Origin: Coccinella septempunctata
Lineage: Eukaryota; Arthropoda; Insecta; Coleoptera; Coccinellidae
NCBI RefSeq assembly: GCF_907165205.1
Contig: NC_058198.1
Coordinates: 7,293,001-7,357,000 of the forward strand
DNA: 64,000 nt
Reading direction: 5' to 3'
Part shown: positions 1-11,988 of the stretch, one piece after another
How positions within the stretch are numbered: the stretch's first letter is position 1
Layout: each line of letters begins with the position of its first letter
Notes under the pieces: generated by a model
The model's database searches: none
The model's input: the letters and a program-made list of their open reading frames with translations, nothing else
Told to the model about the DNA's origin: nothing
Translations under genes and position numbers: made by a program

Positions 1-133
1 TAGATTCTAATAAAATCGAAATTTCACTGCTGTCGAAACTTAATAGTGAACAATTTTTTCTGAAAAAGTGCGGAAGTAGGGAAGGTTTTGTCTTCCTACC
101 CTTTCGTGAATCGAGATTATATCTAGGGTATAA

Positions 134-1076
134 GAATAGAGGTACCTAGTTTGAAAAAAATTTGACCCCCATCAGAACTCAAAAACGAAGAATTTTCGAA
201 GATTTAAAAAGCAGGTCAAATTTTCTTTTGAGGAGGACGAATTTCCATCATGGGTTTGTTCCGAGAAAACCACCCCGATGAAGGTAATATCAACCCCCAA
301 TATTTTTTGAATAGGGAAGAGATGTCGAGTGTTGATTAGTTTGAAAGTTGAAAATGTAATAATTGTATGGAAGTTGGTGTATAACAATACATACGTTAGT
401 TCTCTAAATAGTTTACATTTGTTTCTGGATGTTTCCTTTTACTACTTACAAATCTGGTGTATTTGAATGTATTGAGTTTCTGTTTGAGTTACCCTTCTGA
501 TATGTTCAACATCAAATTGATTTAAAAAAATCACCGAATTTGAACATTTCGACTAAGATGTTTAGAGAACGAAAAAAGCTTTTTAACTAACACACATTCG
601 CAATCTCTTTCATATTAAAAGAAAATTGGGGTTGTTGCCACCCTAAGGTGATTTTTTCCGTAGAATGTTGTCATAGAACTTCTTTCTCCCTAATACATTG
701 AAAATTATTTTTGGATTCTTCAAAACCCTTAGGTTCTTGAGTTTGGGCGGTTCAACTGTCTGTTCAACATCACCTTTTGACGGTCAGTTCAGTTATATTA
801 CATTATTTCGTGAAAACTGAACCGATTTCGAAAATTTTAATTGAGTTGTGTACAGATCGTAAATAGGTTTCAAACTAACCAACACCCGACATCTATTTTC
901 ATTCAAAAAACTTTGAGGGTTGATGCCACCCTCATGGGGGTGGTTTTTTCGGAACAAATCCATGATGGAAATTCGTCCCTCTCAAAACAGAAGTTGACCT
1001 GTTTTTTTTAATCTTCGGAAATTCTTCGTCTTAGAGTTCTGGTGGGGGACAAAATTTCGACACCCTGTATCATTTT
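134..1076. mobile_element. Fold-back (palindromic) element, family F
   Basis: The arm at about 134-400 (TTTGACCCCCATCAGAACTC, later GACGAATTTCCATCATGG) reappears as its reverse complement at about 845-1076 (GAGTTCTGGTGGGGGACAAA, CCATGATGGAAATTCGTC), with spaced mismatches. The right end finishes ACACCCTGTAT, the terminus shared by many TA-inserting elements in this window; the left end has lost that tip. A third, diverged copy of part of the arm lies inside (about 588-690, GTTGCCACCCTAAGGTG versus GATGCCACCCTCATGGG at about 921). There is no ORF of note, so it is a non-autonomous element. Family assignment to Tc1/mariner-like MITEs is inference from the terminus. Confidence 0.65.
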
Positions 1077-3231
1077 CCTGCAAAATTTTTTCCAATCCTC
1101 CAGATTTCATAAAAATTATGGACACTATTTTGACACAAAAATTGGCATAAGTCAATAACTAAGCCAGGTAAGTCTATGAAACGTTCGTTATATCGACAAT
1201 TCATCGGCAAATCGCAAATCCAAAAATGTAACAAAACGGGGGTTGCCATTTGGGAAAACAACCCATGTGGGTATTTTATTTTGAATTTCCTGTATACCTA
1301 CATATGAAAATATCTTTAGGATAAGCTCATTGTCTGGCCTATTGTTTGAAAAAAAAATCATGTCGATAGCTACGATAGAGACAAAGAAATGGACAATGTG
1401 CACACCCTTGGATCACCCTTCATCTCTTGAAATGAAAATTATCGTCATTTCACTTCACCCCTTTACACAGAAACTCTAAAACGCGCGAAATTTGAAGACG
1501 GTTTTTTGATGAACAGATACAGCAAATTTCGTGATTTGGGGGATGAAATAGGATAACGATAACTTGCATTTTAAGGGATGCTGAATGTGTGTAATTTTGC
1601 AAAATTAAGTAAATTGAGCTTTATCAAAAGTGAAATTCAGAAAATTTATTTCTAGATCCGATATATTTCTGGCATCAGGAACCTATTCTCAATACAACCC
1701 TGACATCACAGTAAGAAAAAAAAAAAGGAATTCGATTCAAATAGTCGGATGGATATAGCGCAGCGCAATGAACGAGTCTTATTATCCGCCTTTTTCAGGA
1801 ATAAATATAAAAGATAAAGAGCCATGTTTCTGATTAGAGAATTTTATTAAAAGGGCGTACAATTCTAAAAGCACGTGGTGCGTGCGACTAAAGGGGCAGT
1901 CAAAACACCACGCCAAACAAATAGGGGGGGAATAGCTCCGACTACTCTACTGTCACTGTGAGTCAGTCGCTAACGTGTTGCTATTGCAAGATGTGTGACG
2001 TTGTTATTTTTGTGTGAAAAAGCCGCGAATATTTGGGACACCCTTAATTTGCGGTGAGTAAAAGTTTTTTCCAATGGTGCCTTCTGGATGGGTTTCACCC
2101 TCGCTTCGAATCCAGCCAAATGCGAAAAAATTCATATTTTGATTTTGATCAATTAACAAAACAATAAAATATTTCGATGGGGGTGAAATCAACTGAAAAG
2201 TTATTTAGGGTATGGACATGTTAAAAATTTCCAATCATCAAAAATTTTCATTGATTAAAATGGTCAATGATATAAAAGTTGAGAAAACTAAATAAAAATC
2301 AAATGAAAATTCGTTTTAGCACACTGGTTCAATTTTTTGACGTTTCAAAAAAATGGAAGTGATAAATTGAAATTATTTCCACCAATTTTGCTCTCTTAAT
2401 TGTATATAAAATAATTTAAAAAAAATGTATTCCATGTAGTATATTTTATCATTTTCTTTTAGATTCTTCTTTTTTTTTTAAAGTGTCGCAAAAATTAATG
2501 AATTTATACTATTTTTCGCCCGACTATTCATCTCAATTGATTTCGAATTGTAGTAATTAAGCATCCTTAACGTAAAGTGGAATTAATGTAAATGAAAAGA
2601 ATTATTGTGGTCGGTGCCGACACAAGCTTTATAATAATTACTTTTTTGCGAATGCAACATCAGAATAATATTCAAATTCGCGGTCATTGAGAAAAGACTG
2701 TCGCGAAACACGCTTCCCAAGATTTCGGGCGATATTTCACTGAAAAATTAACATATTAAATAAAAATACGGCATTATTTATAAGTGCAGGTTTCGCCGAA
2801 TTCCGATGTGAATATTTTCGGTTCGCGGTTAATTTCAAAGCATTTCAATGTCCGGAGAATTCTATAGCCAGAAACGATTTCTCCTTTCATTTTCTCATAC
2901 TTGCGTATACCTTGCCACATATCGACATTTCTTATTGTGTCAGATATTCCTGATTTATTTTCCAATAAAATCCGATCAGGAAGCACAATTTCTAGAAATT
3001 CCTGAATTAATTGAGTCCAGTAGGAAAAATATTCTGAAATTTCATTTTTTGTATTTTTTTTATCCATTCTTTTCGAAGTATGTATATGAAAATTTTTAAT
3101 CCATATTAATTTTTACACAAAAATATCGGAATCAATTTCCATCAGTCTTCTTGAAATGAATAACTAATAATAATTACTTACCCCTATGTTTTGGGTGATG
3201 TGGAAAATTTTCAACCCTTCTCGATTTCCAG
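1077..3231. other. Non-coding region upstream of the first coding exon
   Basis: AT-rich with no credible ORF. A patch at about 1850-2000 is more complex (GCACGTGGTGCGTGCG, a CACGTG E-box-like core) and could belong to the promoter or 5' leader region. A short GC-richer piece at 2040-2130 has no coding signature. No TATA box or start site can be assigned with confidence. Confidence 0.4.
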
Positions 3232-3359
3232 CTTCAAACATGGAGAATTCTGCATATGTGCCAAATTCTGCACATCTCAACTCGCCAGCCTTGGTTGTAT
3301 TTTCGCAGGCTGGAGGCTTACAAGATGCCCTAAGGATACAAAGACCTTTTAACTCTCAG
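3232..3359 (+). CDS. Exon 1 (first coding) of putative transcription-factor gene
   Basis: An acceptor-like stretch (pyrimidine-rich, ending TTTCCAG at 3231) precedes CTTCAAAC and an ATG at 3240 in a good context (AAACATGG). Forty codons follow, starting MENSAYVPNSAHLNS and ending RPFNSQ, and stop exactly at a donor (CAG|GTAATC, intron from 3360) in phase 0. Exon 2 at 5063 resumes in phase 0 with no stop. An in-frame ATG at 3186 is possible if this is a true first exon; I prefer 3240 because of the acceptor, which implies an upstream non-coding exon outside or not recognised. No known domain is visible. The peptide is Ser/Asn/Ala-rich, like the disordered N-terminus of a regulator. The exon calls rest on splice signals and frame continuity, not on homology. 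Confidence 0.6.
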
Positions 3360-5062
3360 GTAATCAAACTAAATCTCTTTTTTTCCATCATAACTATATT
3401 ATTCGTCAATATATGCAGTCGTTGATAGTTTTTTTTTGGATAACGACAGATTGATGCCATTTCTGAGGAGGAAAAATTGAAGTGGTCTTCCTCTCCATTT
3501 CACGTTTAAAAAAAAATGTTGATATTTACAATTAATATCGTTTAATACTAGGGAAATTTCTGAAAGAAATTATACAGGTATAAAAAGAATCATTCAAATT
3601 TTGGGAATTAAAATAAGGGTTTCTTCTGCTCTTGTTACAAATTTTCCTAAATTCGAATTATTTTGTGAAATATTTTTTACAGTACCTAGTAAAAAAAGTG
3701 TATTGTTGGTTGAATGAAAGCTGTACATGCAATTGAATAATTTTCAGGTTTCAAGTTGAAACACGTTTTTCAATAAAGAGTTAACTAAGTAGGTCCATAT
3801 ACTCACACAAGAGTCACAAAAAAAAATGGCACGATTTATTTCTTCATCGCTTTTCGGTTGCCATCTGTGTATGGACGTGCAATTGATTGAAGAACAAACA
3901 ATAAGCTAAGAAATCAAATTGGAAATTGACAGAAAATAATGTAGACACTTGAATTTTAGGAAAAAACTTTTGATATTATTTGGTTCACCCTTCTATTCAA
4001 AAGTTGAGGAAGTGAAATAATTGAATTTGATTAATGGATTAACAGGAATTAATTAATTGGTTCAATAGTGAAATCCCAAGGAAAATAATACGTGTGAATG
4101 TTAAATAAGTACATATTCAATATTTCCATAATCAGCGAAATATTTCAACCGAAACTATTCCTTATTAGATTCGAAAAAAAATTTACATCGAGAGAAGCTC
4201 GAACTTGCTACAAAATCGCCTCTCTATAAAATGAGAAAACTGAGGAATTTAATTCGAAAAATCATTAGTAGTTGAATTCCTAAAAGTAGGTCGAGAGACA
4301 TCATTTTAAAGGTCGATCAGTGTAAGGACGTGCAATTTCTCAAAAAACAAACAATAAGCTAAGAAATCAAATTGAAAATTTACAGAAGACAATGTAGATT
4401 CTTCAATTTTCGAAAAATCTTTTGAAATTATTTGATACTCGACTAACTTTCCTATTCGAAGGTTGGAGAAGAATTAATTATTAAGGAAAATAATTTGTGT
4501 GAATTCTCAATGAGCATACACAAAATTCGGAATAAAATTAATTCAAAACTGCCTTTTCTAGGCCAATTCGATGAAATGTGTTAGTAAAGGTAAATGAAGT
4601 AATCAAGCTCCACTTGATTGACTCGAATTTCAAAAGTCTGGTATCAACTGTTTCGGAAATATGAAATTTTCTCATTTCACCCTCTCAATTTTCTATGAAA
4701 GGAATGAAGAACGTGGAGGAACAGATTTCAATACGGAGAGTCATCGAGATACCTTAGTTTTTTTGAATCTAGACGTCTCAAAATAAAAACTGTGAACATT
4801 TTATTAGATGGGGGATGGTTTTATTTGAGAATGATCAATTTCTAAAGGGTGGAGCCACATTGGAACATTACAACTGAAAAGAGTACTAATTTTTAGGGGT
4901 TTTGATTTATACCCTCTGCATGCGGTGAATGTAGGTGTTGAATTTTGGGGATTACTTAAGAACCACCAATTTTCTGATGTCACTGACTATTTGTTGAAGT
5001 AGTCTGCCCCACTGACCAAACTATTTTGCACGTAGACTAATAAAAATGTGCTTTTTTTCCAG
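3360..5062 (+). other. Intron 1, with an internal duplicated block
   Basis: A 1703-nt GT...AG intron, AT-rich, with no coding signal. It contains an old direct duplication. The stretch around 3868-4130 (GGACGTGCAATT, then AACAATAAGCTAAGAAATCA, then AGGAAAATAAT) recurs in the same order at about 4322-4545, roughly 410-455 bp downstream and with many differences. This is a degenerate tandem duplication of intronic sequence, possibly an old repeat. Confidence 0.55.
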
Positions 5063-5537
5063 TTCACAATGTCCGACGCAACGAAAAACCTCCACAGGCC
5101 CTTTGACGCGGCCAGCTTCGGCCTACGCCACATGGAGGCCTACGGGGGCCTGCCGGCCCACATCCTGAACCATCTGCAGCCTCAATTCCTGCACCCCGGC
5201 CTGTCCCTCGGCTCCAGCGCCTTCCGACCCCTTGGCGATTTCAAGAACTTCCCCTCGCCGTCGGCCTTCGCGCCCCCAAAGTGTTTGAAAATCGAGACTA
5301 GTAGTGAAAATCAGATCGGTCGCGGTATATTTTCACCTTCCGACGAGAGGTTTTTGGGGCCTAGCCCGAGGGCGGACTCATGTTCGCCCGCCAGTGCCTC
5401 GATGTCACCCCAGCCCCAGTCCCAGGTCAAGGAGGAGAGTATGGACGCTCATATGTCGGAAGATGGCGAAGGTCATCGTGGAAATGGCACGGACAATGAC
5501 TCCCCCGGTATATTGGAGGATAACAGAGGATTCCGAA
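5063..5537 (+). CDS. Exon 2 of putative transcription-factor gene (disordered regulatory region)
   Basis: The exon follows a strong acceptor (TTTTTTTCCAG at 5062) and ends at AA|GTGAGT (5538) in phase 1. It encodes residues 41-198 of the joined protein. It is clearly GC-richer than its surroundings with strong third-position G/C, the best coding signal in the window. Order of features: His/Leu/Pro-rich segment (about 50-95, with HILNHLQPQFLHPG), then LKIE around Lys116 and VKEE around Lys163 (both fit the psi-K-x-E sumoylation consensus), several SP sites between them (FSPSDE, GPSPR, SCSPAS, MSPQPQ), then an acidic tail (SEDGEG ... ILEDNRGF). This is typical of N-terminal regulatory regions of developmental transcription factors (inference). 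The DNA-binding domain must lie in later exons. An ATG at 5069 could serve an alternative transcript starting at this exon. Confidence 0.75.
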
Positions 5538-6390
5538 GTGAGTGTCTTCTGTAATTTCCAATTGTAGCTCATTTAGTGCGTCTGTAAACTTTATTCTTTT
5601 GATTCATCGTCTCCAATTGATAATCCTAAGAGATTTCGTTTTGTGAGATGAAAATCTCGAGGAAAAATGGAAATTTCGTCCAGTTTTTTCACGAAACTTG
5701 CCACCAAAATCGAGTACCACACGACAACCACCCTTCCAGACTTTCACTCCGATATACTCACCCTTACGGCGGAATATTGTGGGGAGAATCTTAAAAAAGT
5801 CATATTCCTGAAAGCCTAAACACCACACTCTTGAAATTCCAAATATGTTTCGCTATTATGACTATTCAAATAGCCCTTCTTAAAGAAAGAGTCTAGTTCA
5901 ACTTCATGGAATGAAATTTCGAATTCTATATCCAGCTACATTAATGTTTTTCTCTTCGACAAACCGTTTTGTCAATATTTCACTAATGAAAAACCAATGA
6001 ATGTAAAGTTTTATGCCTCAGTTTCGAAGCTATGATTTTTCTTGTTTCATTCTTCAATTTTCAACCCTTGAAGTGTATCGATCGGCAATAGTAGTAGTTT
6101 CTGAGTTTTTTATTCGTTTTTCGAAAACTACATGCTTGTCTAAGAATCTAAGAATCATCATTACTGGTAATAATGATCCAAAATCTGTTCATCTGACGTC
6201 TAAGCTTCTTCACAGAAAGTACTGAAGGTGAATTGCTGAATTTTGGCACAAAAATTGGGTGCTATCTGACAATGATCTTGCTAGATTTTGGCTGCAATTT
6301 TGTGTCAGTTTTCCAAGTTCTATGTATACTATAATACTAAAACTTGTGCTCAGCGGAATTTTGCTATTGCTTAAATTGATTTTCAGTATA

Positions 6391-7683
6391 TACAGGGGGA
6401 GTCTTTGACTTCTACAATTAATTAATTAACAGTAGATTATTGAGGTCAAAAGAAACACTTTTTTCCTATACCACTTTTTCCGATTCTGCCCTGATAAAAA
6501 GATATAGCAATTTGAGGTTTTCATAATGAGCTGTGCCACCACTGGAAAAACAGAATTACCTTCAGAATAACTAGCAAAATCTGTGCCACTACACATCTGT
6601 GGATCTCTGAAACGGAGCTGTATTCAGCCAAATTACTAAAGTTTTCAAACTTCACAGATACATTTTAATTTTTGAACAAATTACTAGAAAACGGCGCATT
6701 AAGCAGACTCAAAGTCAACATATTTTTCTCAATTGTGGCATCAAGACGTCCTTCAACTTCTGCTTAAAAGAATTAAGACTTTACGTGAAAAAATACAAGG
6801 GTAAATCATGAATTAGTGAATGAAGTTTTTGTATAGAGATTCACAACACAAAATATCATTTTCCTTGATCTACAGGATAACATTTAATTCACAAATATGA
6901 AAGACTAATAATGTCATTGGAAGTTCTGACGAACTCATAGAACGTCTTCGAATTCAAAAAACTTTATTACGCTAACAATGGTAGGAAATGGTAGAGTAAC
7001 TGAAATATACAGGATGAGTCTTTGTCTTTGACTTATACAACAGTATATTCTTGAGGTCAAAAGAAACACTTCTTTCCTTTACCATTTTTCCCGATTCGGC
7101 CCTGATAAAAAGATATAGCCTTTTTATGTTTTCATAATGAGCTAAGCCACCCCTTGAAAAACAAAATTATCTTCAGAATAACTAGCTAAATCTGTGACAC
7201 TACACATCTGCAGACATTTTAAAGAGAGTTGCATTCGGTCAAAGTAGCCAATTTTTCAAACTTCACAGATACATTTCAATTTTTGAACATCAAATTACTC
7301 GAAAACGGCGCATTATACGACAAATATGAAGAATACTTTCATTTTACAAAATGTTCAAATATTCATTAGATAGCATTCAACTCAGTTTCAAGAGTTGTGT
7401 TCTTTGAATTTTTGGTATTTTTATGGTGGTATAATGAGAAAACTGGAAGACGTGGTTGATATCTCGTGTTCCAAAAGATTCGTCAAATAAATGAAATTTA
7501 TTTATTTCATTCGATAAAACCGTTTGTGAGATGGAACTAAAAATAATTTTTTTATGGTTTTTCAACAGCCTATATCTTTCAAACCGAGCAGATTCGGAAA
7601 GAATGGTGAAGGAAAAAAGTGTTTTTTTTTTACCTCAAGAATCTACTGTTAAAATATTTGTACGAGTCAAAGACTCACCCTTT
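6391..7683. mobile_element. Family-A palindromic MITE, composite copy with one 173-bp unit
   Basis: A left-end half element starts at TA|CAGGGGGAGTCTTTGACT (6391) and runs to about 6707. The reverse complement of one 173-bp monomer follows (about 6718-6895), then a spacer. A nearly complete family-A element follows from TA|CAGGATGAGTCTTTG (7008) to AGTCAAAGACTCACCC (7680). Family A is defined by long terminal inverted repeats reading GAGTCTTTGACTCGTACAAA, then TTCTTGAGGTCAAAAGAAAC, and a shared interior (ATGAGCTGTGCCACC; ATTACTCGAAAACGGCGCAT). No transposase is present. TA target duplications suggest mobilisation by a Tc1/mariner-type transposase. The block 6708-7683 is the reverse-complement counterpart of 15969-18331. 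Confidence 0.75.
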
Positions 7684-8928
7684 GTATCAAAACATCTGAA
7701 ATTTAGTTTTTAGAATAATCGAATTACTTTTGAATGTTCCATATTGAGATTATTGGATCAGGTCTCTTCTCTTTTTGTGAGTTTCATTCAGAAATCGTTA
7801 ATATTCTTTGTTTCAGTAAAATTCTAATCTGAAGGGAATCATTTAGATAATTTATTTTTGAATATATTCAGTTCATTATTATTTTTTTGTTATAGGATGG
7901 ATTTTCGATTATTTTGTCGTGTTAATAATCATTTGCCTTCTTTATTCAATCCCAAACTTTTTTTTTTCAGACATTTTTCAGTATTTTATGACGAAATTTA
8001 TATTTCTTACTAATATTACACTTTCACTTAAACTTATTTGAGTTTTTCCACTTTTTTAATTATTCAATGAAGCTATTTAGCAATTCTTGCGTTTGTTTCT
8101 CGATTTTTTTTCGAAATTCTGCGAAATGTTCGCCGTCAACAATTTTTTCATGGGGGTGCAGAGTGGTGGGACAAACTTGTCGACGACTGAAATAGCAAAT
8201 CGATAGTCAACTTGCCTGGTGTCGACTCGGAGAATGATAATTTGATTTCGCGTATCGAATTAGGGTGTTCAGTTGTCTATAAAGTGACAAGTTGAAATGT
8301 GTGTCATTTGCAGGGTCAGTTTCACATGGGGTGGGCTAACGGATTATGGGAGCGACGATTGAGATACGGGAAAATCTCGTAAACATTATTCGCTACAGAA
8401 GAATTACTTTTCACTTTCAAACCCACAACACATCACTCAAAATTTCAATATTCAAACTATTTTCTTCCATTTGCTACTGAATCCAATATTATGTAAGAAT
8501 AAAAATATTACCTGAGGTTCGGATCTTGCAACCTTGATGAGACATTATGCATATATTATCTACGCCTTAACACGATATTATAAAATAATTAATCTCACAT
8601 TCCTCCAAATCTAATTGAACTGACTGCATGCGATAAAATATCGAACTGAGCAATTTTGAAATATGTTTTGGGTTTCATAAGTCTAGATATAAACGTTTCA
8701 AAAATCTTTTTCCTTGAATATGTCAGCTTAAAACAATTTTTATAATTTTTGTTAGAAACACGAAAACCGACGAAAATAAATTTCAACAGACATTCCATAG
8801 GAGCGAGGAGTAAATCCAAAAAATGTTTGGTTGTATCCTTAGAATAGCGAGTGGTAGAGAAGCCATTCTTAAAATTTGTTGTTTGATTCATTTTGAACAA
8901 AATGTAATTTCCTGCTGAAAGCGAACTT
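7684..8928. other. Unique intronic DNA with a compositionally complex block
   Basis: Mostly AT-rich. The part at about 8110-8390 is more balanced and contains CATTTGCAG followed by a 64-nt segment ending CTCGTAAAC, which resembles a small exon. Joined to exon 2 in phase 1 it meets a stop after eight codons, so it is not accepted as an exon. It could be conserved regulatory sequence (inference). Confidence 0.35.
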
Positions 8929-11900
8929 GAATTTACCTAGTAGGCGGATATCATGCAGACATTATAGGGGAACAGAAATTTCATTTCTGTCAGTTTTCTG
9001 GTTTTTAAGAAAAACATTTCAATTGCTTTTCAGGTGCCATCTTAAGGGTGCCGTATCTGTACAGAGGCTGACTATTTTTGACAAGGAATCACCCCTAAAA
9101 ATTTTGTTGTAACGTTTCATTTCCACCCTGTGTAATTACTAAATTTCAGAACTAAACAACAACTAGACAAAAGTCAAAAGCGGTTACCGTATTTTGAATT
9201 CAACTCCACAAATTAATCACCATTATAATTGGATAAAAATCGACAGTATACAAATACATATTTGTATTATTTTCAACAATAAATCTTCGAAGGAACTTTC
9301 AACCCCCCTGAAATGTTCACAAATAACATATTGAGAGATATAGATTTCAAATTTAACACAAGTTTCAATCATCACTTCCATCATTTTATTTCGGAATTAA
9401 AAAAAATCAATAAAAACTATAAACAACCAACAAACCATTCAGTAGAGTGATTACTATTTCATAATTCTAGTATCAACAGTTGCTTTCCTCAGTTTTCAAC
9501 CCCGTTTTTTCTCGAAAACTACTGTAGGCAACACGACGAAATTGGTGTCATTTTAAGGGTTGTAAATCAAGAACATATCGTGTTGAACTCCTAAAACTCC
9601 TGTGAATGTACACTTTCGAGAGCACATTTCGAGTTATACCTCAATTTTCGATATAAATCGAATCGCCCTTTGAATTTTTCATCCAATCCCGTTGAAATTT
9701 ACCTAGTAGGCGGATATCATGCAGACATTATAGGGGAACAGAAATTTCATTTCTGTCAGTTTTCTGGTTTCTAAGAAAAACATTTCAATTGCTTTTCAGG
9801 TGCCATCTTAAGGGTGCCGTATCTGTACAGAGGCTGACTATTTTTGACAAGGAATCACCCCCAAAAATTTTGTTGCAACGTTTCATTTCCACCCTGTGTA
9901 ATTATTAAATTTCAGAACTAAACAACAACTAGACAAAAGTCAAAAACGGTTACCGTATTTTGAATTGAACTCCACAAACTAATCACCATTATAATCGAAT
10001 AAAAATGGACAGTATACAAATACATATTTGTATTATTTTTAACAATAAATCTTCGAAGGAATCTTCAACCCCCCTAAAATGTTTACAAATAACATATTGA
10101 GAGATGTAGATTTCAAATTTAACACAAGTTTCAATCATCACTTCCATCATTTTATTTCGGAATTAAAAAAAAATCAATAAAAACTATGAACAACCAACAA
10201 ACCATTCAGTAGAGTGATTACTATTTCATAATTGTAGCATCAACAGTTGCTTCCCTCAATTTTCAACCCCGTTTTTTCTCGAAAACTACTGTAGGCAACA
10301 CGACGAAATTGGTGTCATTTTAAGGGTTGTAAATCAAGAACATATCGTGTTGAACCCCTAAAACTCCTGTGAATGTACACTTTTGAGAACACATTTCGAG
10401 TTATACCTCAATTTTCGATATAAATCGAATCACCCTTTGAATTTTTCATCCAATCGCGTTGAAATTTACCTAGTAGGCGGATATCATGCACATTATAAGG
10501 GAACAGAAATTTCATTTCTGTCAGTTTTCTGGTTTCTAAGAAAAACATTTCAATTGCTCTTCAGGTGCCATCTTAAGGGTGCCGTATCTGTACAGAGGCT
10601 GACTATTTTTGACAAGGCTTCACCCCTAAAAATTTTGTTGCAACGTTTCATTTCCACCCTGTGTAATTACTAAATTTCAGAACTAAACAACAACTAGACA
10701 AAAGTCAAAAGCGGTTACCGTATTTTGAATTGAACTCCACAAATTAATCACCATTATAATTGAATAAAAATGGACAGTATACAAATACATATTTGTATTA
10801 TTTTCAACAATAAATCTTCGAAGGAATCTTCAACCCCCCTGAAATGTTTACAAATAACATATTGAGAGATGTAGATTTCAAATTTAACACAAGTTTCAAT
10901 CATCACTTCCATCATTTTATTTCGGAATTAAAAAAAATCAATAAAAACTATGAACAACCAACAAACCATTCAGTAGAGTGATTACTATTTCATAATTCTA
11001 GCATCAACAGTTGCTTGCCTCAATTTTCAACCCCGTTTTTTCTCGAAAACTACTGTAGGTAACACGACGAAATTGGTGTCATTTTAAGGGTTGTAAATCG
11101 AGAACATATCGTGTTGAACTCCTAAAACTCCTGTGAATGTACCCTTTCGAAAAAACATTTCGAGTTATACCTCAATTTTCGATATAAATCGAATCACCCT
11201 TTGAATTTTTCATCCAATCGCGTTGAAATTTACCTAGTAGGCGGATATCATACAGACATTATAGGGGAAGAGAAATTTCATTTCTGTCAGCTTTCTGGTT
11301 TCCAAGAAAAACATTTCAATTGCTTTTCAGGTGCCATTTTAAGGGTGCCGTATCTGTACAGAGGCTGACTATTTTTGACAAGGAATCATCCCTAAAAATT
11401 TTGTTGCAAGGTTTCATTTCCACCCTGTGTAATTACTAAATTTCAGAACTAAACAAAAGTCAAAAGCGGTTACCGTATTTTGAATTGAACAACACAAATT
11501 AATCACCATTATAATTGAATAAAAATGGACAGTATACAAATACATATTTGTATTATTTTCAACAATAAATCTTCGAAGGAATCTTCAACCCACCTGAAAT
11601 GTTTACAAATAACATATTGAGAGATGTAGATTTCAAATTTAACACAAGTTTCAATCATCACTTCCATCATTTTATTTCGGAATTTAAAAAAATCAATAAA
11701 AACTATAAACAACCAACAAACCATTCAGTATTTAATTTTAAACTATTTCATAATTCTAGCATCAACAGTTGCTTTCCTCAATTTTCAACCCCGTTTTTCC
11801 TCGAAAACTACTGTGGGTAACACGACGAAATTGGTGTCATTTTAAAGGTTGTAAATCAAGAACATATCGTGTTGAACTCCTAAAACTCCTGTGAATGTAC

Positions 11901-11988
11901 ACTTTTGAGAACACATTTCGAGTTATACCTCAATTTTCGATATAAATCGAATCACCCTTTGAATTTTTCATCCAATCGCGTTGAAATT
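8929..11988. repeat. Four tandem copies of a ~765-bp unit
   Basis: The marker ACCTAGTAGGCGGATATCAT recurs at 8935, 9701, 10468 and 11232 (spacings 766, 767, 764), and the sequence in between matches almost base for base. Each unit carries TTTCTGTCAG, GTGCCGTATCTGTACAGAGG, CCACCCTGTGTAATTA, the small palindrome ACAAATACATATTTGT and CACGACGAAATTGGTGTC. The fourth unit ends at about 11988 at CGCGTTGAAATT, where unrelated sequence begins. Short reading frames inside repeat with the unit and are not genes. The unit includes an ACCCTGTGTAA terminus, suggesting an originally dispersed element that became tandem. Only the GTAGGCGGATATCATGC core recurs elsewhere (43668). Confidence 0.9.

Noticed and set aside
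8315..8378. Small exon of the host gene between CATTTGCAG and GTAAAC
   Set aside because: In the phase required by exon 2 it hits a stop after eight codons. Another phase is open but does not connect to any neighbouring exon.
10383..10673. 96-codon open frame inside the 765-bp repeat
   Set aside because: The frame is carried by a tandem repeat, differs between copies and has no domain.
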